40,366 nucleotides of DNA from Pseudomonadota bacterium (GTDB lineage: Bacteria; Pseudomonadota; Gammaproteobacteria; Tethybacterales; Persebacteraceae): positions 1 to 40,366 of the forward strand of contig JAHZKE010000087.1 in NCBI GenBank assembly GCA_022600535.1, read 5' to 3'. A model generated the notes under the pieces. It saw nothing but the letters and a program-made list of their open reading frames with translations, made no database searches and was not told where the DNA came from. The position numbers and the translations under genes were made by a program. Below, in pieces: positions 27,868 through 35,404 of the stretch. Positions within the stretch are counted from its first letter, which is position 1. The number at the start of each line of letters is the position of its first letter.

Positions 27868-30800
27868 ATGAAATACAGGTTAGGGCTTGATATTGGTACA
27901 AATTCAATCGGTTGGAGTGTGTTAGCCACTAATGAGCAACAAGAGGTTGTGGAAATTGTTGATGCAGGAGCGCGTATTTTTTCGGATGGTAGAACTGATA
28001 AATCAAAATCAACACTGGCAGCAAATCGGCGCGTGGCGCGTGGGGCAAGACGTCGGCGCGACCGTTTTTTACAGCGACAGAGTTTTCTTCTGCAATCATT
28101 ATCGGCGGCAGGGTTGTTTCCTAAGGACCAAGAAGAACGTAAAGAATTACAATTAGAAAATCCACTACAACCGCGCACACGCGCGTTAACGGAAAAATTG
28201 CAACCTTTTCAAATCGGACGTGCGCTATTTCATATTAATCAAAGAAGAGGATTTAAAAGCAACCGTAAAGATAAAAGTGAAGAGGCGACAAGCGGTAAAG
28301 TCGTTAATTCGGTTAAATTATTAGCGCAGGAGATGGGGTTGTGCAAGGGAGAAGAACAAGAAGAAAGTAGCAGAGAATGGTTAGAAAAATTACAGAGTCA
28401 AAAACAATTATCATACGGTCAATTTTTGTGGGAGCGCCAACAGCAACATAAACCGACCCGTGCTCGTTCAGGGTATGGTGAAAAAGGCGATTTATATGAG
28501 GTGTATCCAACACGCGAGATATACATAGATGAATTTAATAAAATATGGGACGCACAAGCAACCTTTTATCCTGAAATGATGACGAAAGAATGTCGAAAAA
28601 ATATCTACGATATTATCTTTTTTCAGCGTCCCTTAAAAGCACCTGAATTAGGGCAATGTATATATTTAAGTAAAGAAAAACGTACTTATCGGGCAATGCC
28701 GAGTTTTCAGCAATTTCGTATTTATCAAGAGGTTAATCATTTGGAATGGCGAGATGGAAACCACGATAAATATCAAGTCAGGAATAATAAAAAATTACGT
28801 GACCAGATAGTTTCTATATTAGAAAAACAAGCGCATAAAAAAAGCCCCGCTAAGCCGTCTGTTAGAAATGCTGAAGTTAATTTTCGTGTGATCAAAAAAA
28901 TATTGGCGAAAAATGAAATCGCCGATAGTACGATTGTATTTAACTATGAAAGCGAAAAGCGTAATGGGCTTGATGCTAATTTAACTTCACATATTATGCA
29001 ACACCTTGATTATGTTGGACAACAATGGCATGAGTGGGATTTGCAAAAACAAGATAAATTTATTGAGGAGATTTTAGGGAATGAGAAAGAAGATGAAGAG
29101 GTGCATATTATATTGCAACAGCAATATGGGTTATCGCAGCAAGCTGCTGATACATGTATGCAAGCTCAGTTAATAGAGGGAACAGCAAGTGTATCGCTCA
29201 AGGCAGCGAGATTAGTATTAGAAAAATTACGCGATGGGGTTGTTGATGAGGAGGGGGAAATACGTATCGTAACGCAAGATAAAGCCGTTCAATTTTTGGC
29301 GGACGAAATTGATGAATTTGTTAATCCAATGCAACAAAAAAATGAGGACGGCGAAGAATATAAACTGGCTAAACAATTACCTTATTATGGTGAATTATTT
29401 GAAGATAGGCGGCATATTATCCCCGGGCAACGTAGAGAAATAGATAAAAAGAAAAAGGATGATTTAAATTATTTTGGTGGTGTTACCAATCCGACTGTCC
29501 ACATTGCACTTAATCAAATTCGTAAAGTGGTTAACGAACTCATTGCTCGTTATCAACATCCTGATTCTATTGCTATAGAATTAGGTAGAGATCTACCCGA
29601 AGGGGCGGGGTATCGTGCCTACATAGAAACAAGCCAGAAAAAAAATCAGGATAATAATCGTGAATGGGGCGACAAATTAATAGAATTAGGTGTTGACAAT
29701 AATGCGGCTAATCGTTTGCGGTTAAAACTATGGAACCAACAAAAAAAACTGTGTCCTTATTCTGGAAAAAAGATAGAATGTAGCGAGTTATTTAGTGCAG
29801 AAATAGAAGTGGATCATATTATTCCGTTTAGTATGGCGTTGGATGATAACGCAGCCAATAAAGTAGTGTGTACACGTCAAGCAAATAGAGATAAGGGCAA
29901 TCGCACTCCATGGGAAGCATTTCACGATAACCCTAATTATATATGGCGGGATATTTTGTCACGCGCTGGCGACATTGCAGTTAAAAGTAATCAATATAGC
30001 CGTCATAAGAAAAAATTTGAGGATAAAGAATTTAATAATAAATTATGGCGCTTTCAAGAAAATGTGATAGAAAAGTGGCAAGAGGAATATGGCAATGACT
30101 TTTTGGCACGGCACTTGAACGACACACGTTATATTGGTAGATTAACGCGGGAATATTTAGAGTGTATATGCCATAGCAATAAAATTAACGTGGTCACTGG
30201 TAAAGTAACCTCTTTATTACGTAAACATTGGGGGCTAAATAGTATTTTGCAGACGGCAGACGAGATCACAAAAAATCGCGAAGATTACCGTCACCATGCG
30301 GTGGATGCGATTGTTATTGGCATGATAAATAGAAGTATGCTACAAAAAATATCCACGAAAGTCAATCAAGGTGAGGAATTGCAAATAAATTTTATATTTT
30401 CCAAAAACGAAGATGGTACGAGTGTGATTGATCCGTGGGTTGATTTTCGTACTGATGTTAAAAAAGTGATTAACAATATTTATGTGTCTCATCGCACGAA
30501 TCATAAAAAACAAGGACAGCTACATAAAGAAACAGCATACGGTATAGCCGATCAGCAAAAAAGGCAAAAATTAAATCAAGCAGAACTAGATCAAGCGGTA
30601 TCAACATCTGTTGTTTTTCGTAAAGGTATAGAAGAGTTCACAGAAAGAAAACAGGTAATGGAAATTAGAGATAAATTATTGCAGCAGGAATTTTTACAAT
30701 ATTTTGATGCAGCAGTTGAACAAGGTGGAAAGGGTGTTGACGGTATAAAAGCACTGGCACAAGAAAAAAATATTAGACATTTGCGTGTTCAGGTTAATAG

Positions 30801-31323
30801 AACGGTACAACCCATTAGAAACAAAGAAAAAGAGATATATAAAGCTTACGAGTTGAGAAACAATTGGGCAATGGAAATTTATCAACCACATGACTTGCCT
30901 GATAATTGGTATTGGACCGTTATTTCTAAATATGAAGCGATCCAGAAAAATTTTCAACCCGGAGTCACAAAAAGAAAACAGCCAACAGATAAATTAGTAA
31001 TGCGTATTTTTAATGAGGACATGTTAAAAATTACAGATAAAAATGGAGAAACGCGTGTAATGCGCGTACATAAAATGAGTGAGGGTGATTTGTGTATATG
31101 CGAGCATCAACTGGCAAATATTGCCAAGCGTTTAAAACAATTAGTAGATAATCAATTATGCTATCGTTGCACCAGTGTGGGGGCTTTTAAAAAATTGCAG
31201 CCGCAAAAAATTCACATTAGCCCTACGGGGCGTATTCGTCACGCGAAACAAAAGCACGCACAGCAAGATTGTACGGGCGGCAGCTATTTGCTGCAAAACT
31301 TAAAAGAGATAAGGATTGCCTAG
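27868..31323 (+). CDS. cas9: CRISPR-associated endonuclease Cas9, subtype II-C type, with altered C-terminus
   Basis: An 1151-residue RNA-guided nuclease. RuvC-I is GLDIGTNSIGWSVL with D8; the Arg-rich bridge helix (NRRVARGARRRRDRFLQRQ) follows. RuvC-II is SIAIELGRDL with E571. HNH is IEVDHIIPFS with D649/H650 and the downstream N and K of ANRDKGNRTP. RuvC-III is YRHHAVDAIV with H809, H810 and D813. All catalytic residues are kept. The size, the SKSTLAANRR segment and the C-terminal KIHISPTGRIR resemble II-C enzymes. The start is fixed by AAGGGA before the ATG at 27868. The last ~25 residues, after GRIRHA, come from out-of-frame cas1 DNA and replace the normal end. No csn2, cas4 or cas2 is present. 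Confidence 0.93.
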   Translation: MKYRLGLDIGTNSIGWSVLATNEQQEVVEIVDAGARIFSDGRTDKSKSTLAANRRVARGARRRRDRFLQRQSFLLQSLSAAGLFPKDQEERKELQLENPLQPRTRALTEKLQPFQIGRALFHINQRRGFKSNRKDKSEEATSGKVVNSVKLLAQEMGLCKGEEQEESSREWLEKLQSQKQLSYGQFLWERQQQHKPTRARSGYGEKGDLYEVYPTREIYIDEFNKIWDAQATFYPEMMTKECRKNIYDIIFFQRPLKAPELGQCIYLSKEKRTYRAMPSFQQFRIYQEVNHLEWRDGNHDKYQVRNNKKLRDQIVSILEKQAHKKSPAKPSVRNAEVNFRVIKKILAKNEIADSTIVFNYESEKRNGLDANLTSHIMQHLDYVGQQWHEWDLQKQDKFIEEILGNEKEDEEVHIILQQQYGLSQQAADTCMQAQLIEGTASVSLKAARLVLEKLRDGVVDEEGEIRIVTQDKAVQFLADEIDEFVNPMQQKNEDGEEYKLAKQLPYYGELFEDRRHIIPGQRREIDKKKKDDLNYFGGVTNPTVHIALNQIRKVVNELIARYQHPDSIAIELGRDLPEGAGYRAYIETSQKKNQDNNREWGDKLIELGVDNNAANRLRLKLWNQQKKLCPYSGKKIECSELFSAEIEVDHIIPFSMALDDNAANKVVCTRQANRDKGNRTPWEAFHDNPNYIWRDILSRAGDIAVKSNQYSRHKKKFEDKEFNNKLWRFQENVIEKWQEEYGNDFLARHLNDTRYIGRLTREYLECICHSNKINVVTGKVTSLLRKHWGLNSILQTADEITKNREDYRHHAVDAIVIGMINRSMLQKISTKVNQGEELQINFIFSKNEDGTSVIDPWVDFRTDVKKVINNIYVSHRTNHKKQGQLHKETAYGIADQQKRQKLNQAELDQAVSTSVVFRKGIEEFTERKQVMEIRDKLLQQEFLQYFDAAVEQGGKGVDGIKALAQEKNIRHLRVQVNRTVQPIRNKEKEIYKAYELRNNWAMEIYQPHDLPDNWYWTVISKYEAIQKNFQPGVTKRKQPTDKLVMRIFNEDMLKITDKNGETRVMRVHKMSEGDLCICEHQLANIAKRLKQLVDNQLCYRCTSVGAFKKLQPQKIHISPTGRIRHAKQKHAQQDCTGGSYLLQNLKEIRIA

Positions 31324-31491
31324 GAATTAATGCGGCATTAAATTATGCGTACACTATTCTACGCGCATGTTTAGCAAGAGCCGTAGTGGCGGCGGGGTTG
31401 CATCCCAGTTTTAGCTTGCACCATAAAAAAAACGCAAAATACTTTTAATTTAGTGGATGAATTGATGGAACCGTTTAGACCAATCTCCGAT
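31245..31491 (+). pseudogene. cas1: Remnant of cas1 (C-terminal half fragment, frameshifted)
   Basis: In the frame +2 relative to cas9, the DNA reads ETKARTARLYGRQLF, then KRDKDCLGINAALNYAY and TILRACLARAVVAAGLHPSF, ending SLHHKKNAKYF before a stop. One base further on, the frame resumes as FNLVDELMEPFRPISD. These are the conserved central and C-terminal Cas1 motifs (RRD...GINALLNYGY, LHP, HHKN, DLMEPFRP). The first ~150 residues and everything after FRPISD are gone, and there is a +1 frameshift near 31444. The first ~79 bases overlap the cas9 3' end, so a deletion joined cas9 to the middle of cas1. It cannot make an integrase. Confidence 0.85.
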
Positions 31492-31556
31492 TGTTTGGGG
31501 TGGCACAAAGCGAAAATATTTTAATAATTCTTCCTTGAAAAATCAGGAAAAATTAT
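31492..31556. other. Short gap between cas1 remnant and array
   Basis: No gene or cas2 trace is seen. A weak imperfect hairpin (TTCCT...AGGAA) lies around 31530-31550. Confidence 0.4.
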
Positions 31557-31716
31557 GACCATTACAACACTAAGAACGGGGGGGAATAGTTCGTAAAGCG
31601 CGTAAAATGTGGCCCGCTTGTTTATAACACTAAGAGTTGGGGGCTGGGACAACGGTTTTGTCCGACGCGCTTATTACTGTTTGTATTATAACACTAATAA
31701 TGGGGAATTGGACAAC
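31557..31716 (-). CRISPR. Short degenerate type II CRISPR array (three repeats, two spacers)
   Basis: Read on the minus strand, three diverged copies of a ~36-nt repeat occur at 31716-31681, 31653-31618 and 31592-31557. The shared pattern is GTTGTCC, a C-run, then TTAGTGTTATAA, with a C-run of variable length. The unit spacing is about 63 and 61 bases, leaving putative spacers of 27 nt (31654-31680) and 25 nt (31593-31617). The third copy has lost GTTGTCC. The middle copy shares CCAACTCTTAGT with the tracrRNA anti-repeat. The first copy ends TGTTATAAT, an extended -10. Repeat boundaries are approximate because the copies differ. Confidence 0.6.
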
Positions 31717-31868
31717 TGCCGCGCCTTATCAAAACCCACCACGTCAGCTAGCGCTACCACTACTTCATCAGCTTTCAATTCTACGAGCGGATTGAGCGGT
31801 TAACCCAAATAGCATTTGCATAATGCAAAAAAACAATAGAATAACCCGTTAACCTTGCTTGAAACTGC
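31717..31868. other. Leader-side region of the array, no intact gene
   Basis: Upstream of the array on the minus strand. It has the GTCAGCTAGCGCT segment (31743-31755) also found at 27598, and the inverted third copy of the 19-bp repeat. The minus strand is open as NPLVELKADEVVVALADVVGFD, which could be a worn piece of coding DNA, but no start or family is seen. A perfect inverted repeat TTTGCAT-A-ATGCAAA lies at 31815-31829. Confidence 0.4.
31771..31789 (-). repeat. Dispersed 19-bp repeat, copy 3 (right edge of defence island)
   Basis: On the minus strand CGCTCGTAGAATTGAAAGC, one base different from copy 2. It is inverted relative to copies 1 and 2. Confidence 0.55.
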
Positions 31869-31874
31869 TATAAT
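31866..31874 (+). promoter_or_regulatory. GST gene promoter, extended -10 (TGCTATAAT)
   Basis: Consensus extended -10, 24 bp upstream of the ATG at 31899. The TTTGCAT/ATGCAAA inverted repeat lies 37 bp upstream. Confidence 0.6.
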
Positions 31875-31898
31875 TCTGCCTTTATTGCAAAAAATAAT

Positions 31899-32492
31899 AT
31901 GAAATTACTGATCTCTCCCACTAGCCCGTATGCCCGTAAAGCGCATATTGTCATCTTAGAAAAGCAAATTGCTTGCAGTATTGAAGCGGCGGTTCCTTGG
32001 GATAACGATCCGATTGTGATGCAAAACAATCCGTTGCGGAAAATCCCGATTTTACTTACCGATAGCGGCAATGCGATTGTCGATTCGCGGGTGATTTGCG
32101 AATACTTAGAAGGGCTTGGCACAGCACCGCAGTTGTTGCCGAATGACCCCGAAGCACGCATTGCCACACAAACACGGATCGCAATTGCCGAAGGGGCGAT
32201 GGATGGTGCTTTAGCAATCATTATGTCGGGGCGGGTTTCGCCCGATATGGCAACAGATGCTTGGAAAACTTGGCTGATGGACAAAGTCGCGGCAACGCTG
32301 ACTTATTTTGAAAATAATTTATCGGCAACCGAAATGCCGGATATGGCAGATATTACCTTGGGGTGCTTGTTGGGCACATTGGATTTTCGTATGCCGGCGT
32401 ATGACTGGAAAAGTTCTCACCCGCAGTTATCTGCGCGTTGGCAGGTATGGTCGCAACGCCCCTCTTTTATACAAACGGTGCCGAAAACTTGA
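31899..32492 (+). CDS. Glutathione S-transferase-like protein (YibF-like)
   Basis: A 197-residue cytosolic protein. The thioredoxin-like N-terminal half begins MKLLISPTSPYARKAHIVILEK with the catalytic Ser region. NNPLRKIPILLTDSGNAIVDSRVICEYLE carries the cis-Pro and glutathione-binding Asp-Ser. The helical half follows. The overall pattern resembles E. coli YibF. The substrate is unknown. It is the first intact gene right of the CRISPR module and has core-like composition. Its stop codon overlaps the -35 of the tRNA promoter. Confidence 0.85.
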   Translation: MKLLISPTSPYARKAHIVILEKQIACSIEAAVPWDNDPIVMQNNPLRKIPILLTDSGNAIVDSRVICEYLEGLGTAPQLLPNDPEARIATQTRIAIAEGAMDGALAIIMSGRVSPDMATDAWKTWLMDKVAATLTYFENNLSATEMPDMADITLGCLLGTLDFRMPAYDWKSSHPQLSARWQVWSQRPSFIQTVPKT

Positions 32493-32517
32493 CAAACTAT
32501 AACGGTTACTATACATT
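32489..32517 (+). promoter_or_regulatory. Promoter of the tRNA cluster
   Basis: A consensus -35 TTGACA at 32489-32494 overlaps the GST stop codon. It is followed by TATACA at 32510-32515 (15-bp spacer) or TACATT at 32512-32517 (17-bp spacer). tRNA-Gly starts 15-17 bp downstream. Confidence 0.55.
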
Positions 32518-32531
32518 AACTCTTTTTTTGC

Positions 32532-32607
32532 GCGGGAATAGCTCAGCTGGTAGAGCGCAACCTTGCCAAGGTTGAGGTCGCGAGTTCGAATCTCGTTTCC
32601 CGCTCCA
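32532..32607 (+). tRNA. tRNA-Gly (anticodon GCC)
   Basis: A 76-nt cloverleaf including encoded CCA. The acceptor stem GCGGGAA pairs with TTCCCGC. The anticodon loop TTGCCAA gives GCC. The T-loop GTTCGAATC is standard. It is the first of a three-tRNA cluster. Confidence 0.95.
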
Positions 32608-32642
32608 AATTTTAACGTAACAATGACACCAAAGCAGATAAT

Positions 32643-32716
32643 GGCGGGATGGCAGAGTGGTTATGCAGCGGCCTGCAAAGCCGTGTACGCCGGTTCGATT
32701 CCGACTCCCGCCTCCA
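32643..32716 (+). tRNA. tRNA-Cys (anticodon GCA)
   Basis: 74 nt including CCA. The acceptor stem GGCGGGA pairs with TCCCGCC. The anticodon loop CTGCAAA gives GCA. The T-loop GGTTCGATTCC is intact. Confidence 0.95.
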
Positions 32717-32725
32717 ATTTAACGT

Positions 32726-32811
32726 GCCCGGATGGTGAAATTGGTAGACACGAAGGACTTAAAATCCTTTGCCTTTACGGCGTGCCGGTTCGAGTCCGGC
32801 TCTGGGCACCA
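32726..32811 (+). tRNA. tRNA-Leu (anticodon TAA)
   Basis: 86 nt including CCA, with the long variable arm of class II tRNAs (TGCCTTTACGGCGT region). The acceptor stem GCCCGGA pairs with TCTGGGC. The anticodon loop CTTAAAA gives TAA. It ends 14 bp before argJ, so argJ may be transcribed with the tRNA cluster. Confidence 0.94.
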
Positions 32812-32825
32812 TCTTGTTACGATCC

Positions 32826-34031
32826 ATGCCGGTTAATTTAAAACCACCGGCATCGCTACCGGTTGTTGCCGGTGTTCGTCTGGCGACTACGCAGGCGATC
32901 AAATCCAAACACCGTGACGATTTAACGGTGATGCATTTGGCACCCGGTTGTAATGTCGCTGCGGTATTCACGCAAAACCGCTACCCTGCGCCTCCGGTAA
33001 CGCTCTGCCGCGAGCATTTGCAAAAGCAAGCGGATAGACAAACAGGGATTCGTGCGTTAGTCATTAACGCCGGTATCGCCAACGCCGGTACCTTAGGTGC
33101 GGGGCTTGAAGATGCCAAAGAAAGTTGCCGCTTGTTAGCGCGTTTAATCAAATGCCGCCCGGCACAAGTGTTGCCGTTTTCTACCGGAGTGATTATGGAA
33201 CGCCTACCGATGCAACGCTATGCCGCCGGGTTAGTGCGTTGCGTTGATAAACTGGCAGAAGACAACTGGCTGGCAGCCGCAAAAGCGATTACGACAACCG
33301 ATACCGTCATCAAGGGAGCAACAGCGACGGCTCATGGAGCGACGATTACGGGGATTGCCAAAGGGTCGGGGATGATACATCCCAACATGGCAACTATGCT
33401 GGCATTTGTCGCCACCGATGCCGCGATTGAACAACAACAACTGCAACGCTGGCAAAAACAAATTAGCACCGATACTTACAACACGATTAGCGTTGATGGC
33501 GATACTTCCACGAATGATTCTTTTGTGTTGATTTCCACCGGCAAAGCGGGGGCAGCGCGCACCAGTGGCGAACAACGGGCACTTAAAACAACGCTTACCG
33601 ATGTTTGCGCCCAACTGGCGCAGGCAATTGTGCGCGATGGCGAAGGGGCGAAAAAATTGGTGATGATTCACGTGCATGGCGGTAAAAGCTGTGCGGTTTG
33701 TCGCCGTGTTGGCGAAAGCATTGCCCGCTCGCCGCTGGTAAAAACAGCGCTTGCCGCCAGCGATGCCAATGTCGGGCGTTTTTTAATGGCGATTGGCAAT
33801 GCCGGCGATGGCTTTGACCCGAAGGCAGTCGCGATGACAATTAATGACACCCCCGTTCTGCAAGGGGGAGGAATCCACCCGCACTATAACGAAAAGAAAA
33901 CCGCAGCAGAATTAAAAAAAGAAGAACTAACAATTACCGTTCACATCGGCAACAGCAATAGTCATGCACTGATGCAAACCTGCGATTTAACGCATGACTA
34001 TATTCGTATTAATGCCGATTACCGCAGTTAA
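32826..34031 (+). CDS. argJ: Glutamate N-acetyltransferase / amino-acid acetyltransferase ArgJ
   Basis: A 401-residue enzyme of arginine synthesis that recycles the acetyl group from N-acetylornithine to glutamate and may also use acetyl-CoA. The self-cleavage site is in GMIHPNMATML; T190 would become the N-terminal nucleophile of the beta chain. VDGDTSTNDSF and DGEGAKKL are family motifs. The start at 32826 (MPVNLKPPASLPVVAGVRLAT) is preferred over a frame that begins inside tRNA-Leu. argH lies 3.3 kb downstream on the same strand. Confidence 0.95.
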   Translation: MPVNLKPPASLPVVAGVRLATTQAIKSKHRDDLTVMHLAPGCNVAAVFTQNRYPAPPVTLCREHLQKQADRQTGIRALVINAGIANAGTLGAGLEDAKESCRLLARLIKCRPAQVLPFSTGVIMERLPMQRYAAGLVRCVDKLAEDNWLAAAKAITTTDTVIKGATATAHGATITGIAKGSGMIHPNMATMLAFVATDAAIEQQQLQRWQKQISTDTYNTISVDGDTSTNDSFVLISTGKAGAARTSGEQRALKTTLTDVCAQLAQAIVRDGEGAKKLVMIHVHGGKSCAVCRRVGESIARSPLVKTALAASDANVGRFLMAIGNAGDGFDPKAVAMTINDTPVLQGGGIHPHYNEKKTAAELKKEELTITVHIGNSNSHALMQTCDLTHDYIRINADYRS

Positions 34032-34034
34032 GCG

Positions 34035-35402
34035 ATGATGCGCTTCCCGTTGCGTAATGCCTTTGCGGTGCTATTTTTTCGCCCGCCCTTTGTTGCTTTC
34101 TATTGGGCATTCGCCCTGTTTTATTTGGTTTATTTATTTGCCAACCAAGTGCCGCCGCAAAACATTTCTTCGGATAGTTTTGTTGAAGAATTGCAGATTG
34201 AAGAAAGCGAAACGATAGAGAGCGAGAGCGGGGCGGAATTATTGATTGCCGATGAAATTTCCGACTTAACACTTGCTATTGTTGCTCCCGAAGCACCGCC
34301 CGAAGAAAGTTGGTTAGAATATCGCGTGCGCCGCGGCGATACGATGGCACGGGTCTTAAGTGCCATTAATACCGACAGCGCCATGCGCGACTATCTATTA
34401 CCGCAAGACATGAAAACCTACCGCCGCTTGCGTGTTAAGAGCATTGTTTATTTTCAGAAAGATGCAGACGGCAACTTACAAAAATTACTGTATAAAACCG
34501 ACCCCAAATATTATTTTTCTGCCGGGCGCGATGCCGCGGGTAACTTATGGGTAAAAGAAGAAGCCCCGGTAACCACCAAAGCGCGTTATCAGCGCGGCGG
34601 GGTGATTGATAGTTCATTATTTGCCGCCACCGATGCCGCGGGAATATCAGAAGCGGCAAGTTCTAAATTGGTGCAAGTATTAGAAACGCAGATTAATTTT
34701 TATCGCGATGTGCGTAAAGGGGATAACTTTCGGGTCATTTACGAAACCTTAACCGATGAACACGGCGATGAAATAGAAGTCGGCGATATTATTGCTTTTG
34801 AATACGATAGCAAATTAGAATCGCGCCCGCAGCGTATCCGCGGTGTTTATTTTGATGATAAAGAAGGTAGCGGTTATTACACCGACGAAGGCGAAAGTTT
34901 GCAACGGGCATTTTTACCCGCACCGCTCAAATATCGCCGCATTAGTTCGCGCTTTACCAACAAACGATTTCATCCCATCTTAAAACGTTGGCGCTCGCAC
35001 CGCGGGGTTGATTATGCCGCCGCCAGCGGCACTCCCGTACACGCCACCGCCGATGGCATTGTTACCCGTGTTGCCAAGGAGCGCGGCTACGGCAAAGTCA
35101 TCATGCTGCAACACTTTAACATTTACACAACGGTTTATGCGCACTTGCGCGCATTCCGCAAAGGGATCAAACGCGGCAAGCGGGTTAAACAAGGCGATGT
35201 TATTGGTTATGTCGGGCAAACAGGGTTAGCGACCGGTCCGCATTTGCATTACGAATTTCGCATACGCGGCAAACACAAAAATCCGCTCTCCGCAATTTTG
35301 CCGAAACAATTGCCGGCATTAAAAGATAAACCCCTAGCACGCTTTCAACAATACAGCAACGCCTTATTTAGCGAGTTAGACAGCATTGCCATTCGGACAT
35401 AG
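34035..35402 (+). CDS. M23 family murein endopeptidase (MepM-like)
   Basis: A 455-residue protein with one N-terminal membrane anchor (VAFYWAFALFYLVYLFA), so the bulk lies in the periplasm. A LysM/OapA-like region starts near residue 95 (LEYRVRRGDTMARVL). The C-terminal LytM zinc peptidase has FHPILKRWRSHRGVDYAA (His and Asp ligands) and GPHLHYEFRIRG (HxH). Such enzymes cut peptidoglycan cross-links during growth. The neighbour is anmK, which recycles murein sugars, the usual order in gammaproteobacteria. Two ATGs occur in tandem at 34035/34038. Confidence 0.92.
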   Translation: MMRFPLRNAFAVLFFRPPFVAFYWAFALFYLVYLFANQVPPQNISSDSFVEELQIEESETIESESGAELLIADEISDLTLAIVAPEAPPEESWLEYRVRRGDTMARVLSAINTDSAMRDYLLPQDMKTYRRLRVKSIVYFQKDADGNLQKLLYKTDPKYYFSAGRDAAGNLWVKEEAPVTTKARYQRGGVIDSSLFAATDAAGISEAASSKLVQVLETQINFYRDVRKGDNFRVIYETLTDEHGDEIEVGDIIAFEYDSKLESRPQRIRGVYFDDKEGSGYYTDEGESLQRAFLPAPLKYRRISSRFTNKRFHPILKRWRSHRGVDYAAASGTPVHATADGIVTRVAKERGYGKVIMLQHFNIYTTVYAHLRAFRKGIKRGKRVKQGDVIGYVGQTGLATGPHLHYEFRIRGKHKNPLSAILPKQLPALKDKPLARFQQYSNALFSELDSIAIRT

Positions 35403-35404
35403 CA

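Noticed and set aside
19223-31789. Insertion sequence or prophage carrying the defence island
   Set aside because: No transposase, integrase or phage gene is visible and no direct repeat flanks the island perfectly; only short dispersed repeats are seen.
31609-31803. 64-residue plus-strand ORF right of cas9
   Set aside because: It runs across the degenerate repeats and spacers of the array; the repeat structure explains the sequence better and no protein family is recognisable.
31815-31829. TTTGCAT-A-ATGCAAA inverted repeat as an intrinsic terminator
   Set aside because: The arm is AT-rich and no T-run follows on either strand; at most it is an operator for the GST gene.
31492-31898. cas2, csn2 or cas4 remnant
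   Set aside because: No stretch in the six frames resembles Cas2 (for example an MFDLPT-type N-terminus), Csn2 or Cas4.
32769-32825. N-terminal extension of ArgJ
   Set aside because: The extra 19 codons lie mainly within tRNA-Leu; family similarity begins at the ATG at 32826.
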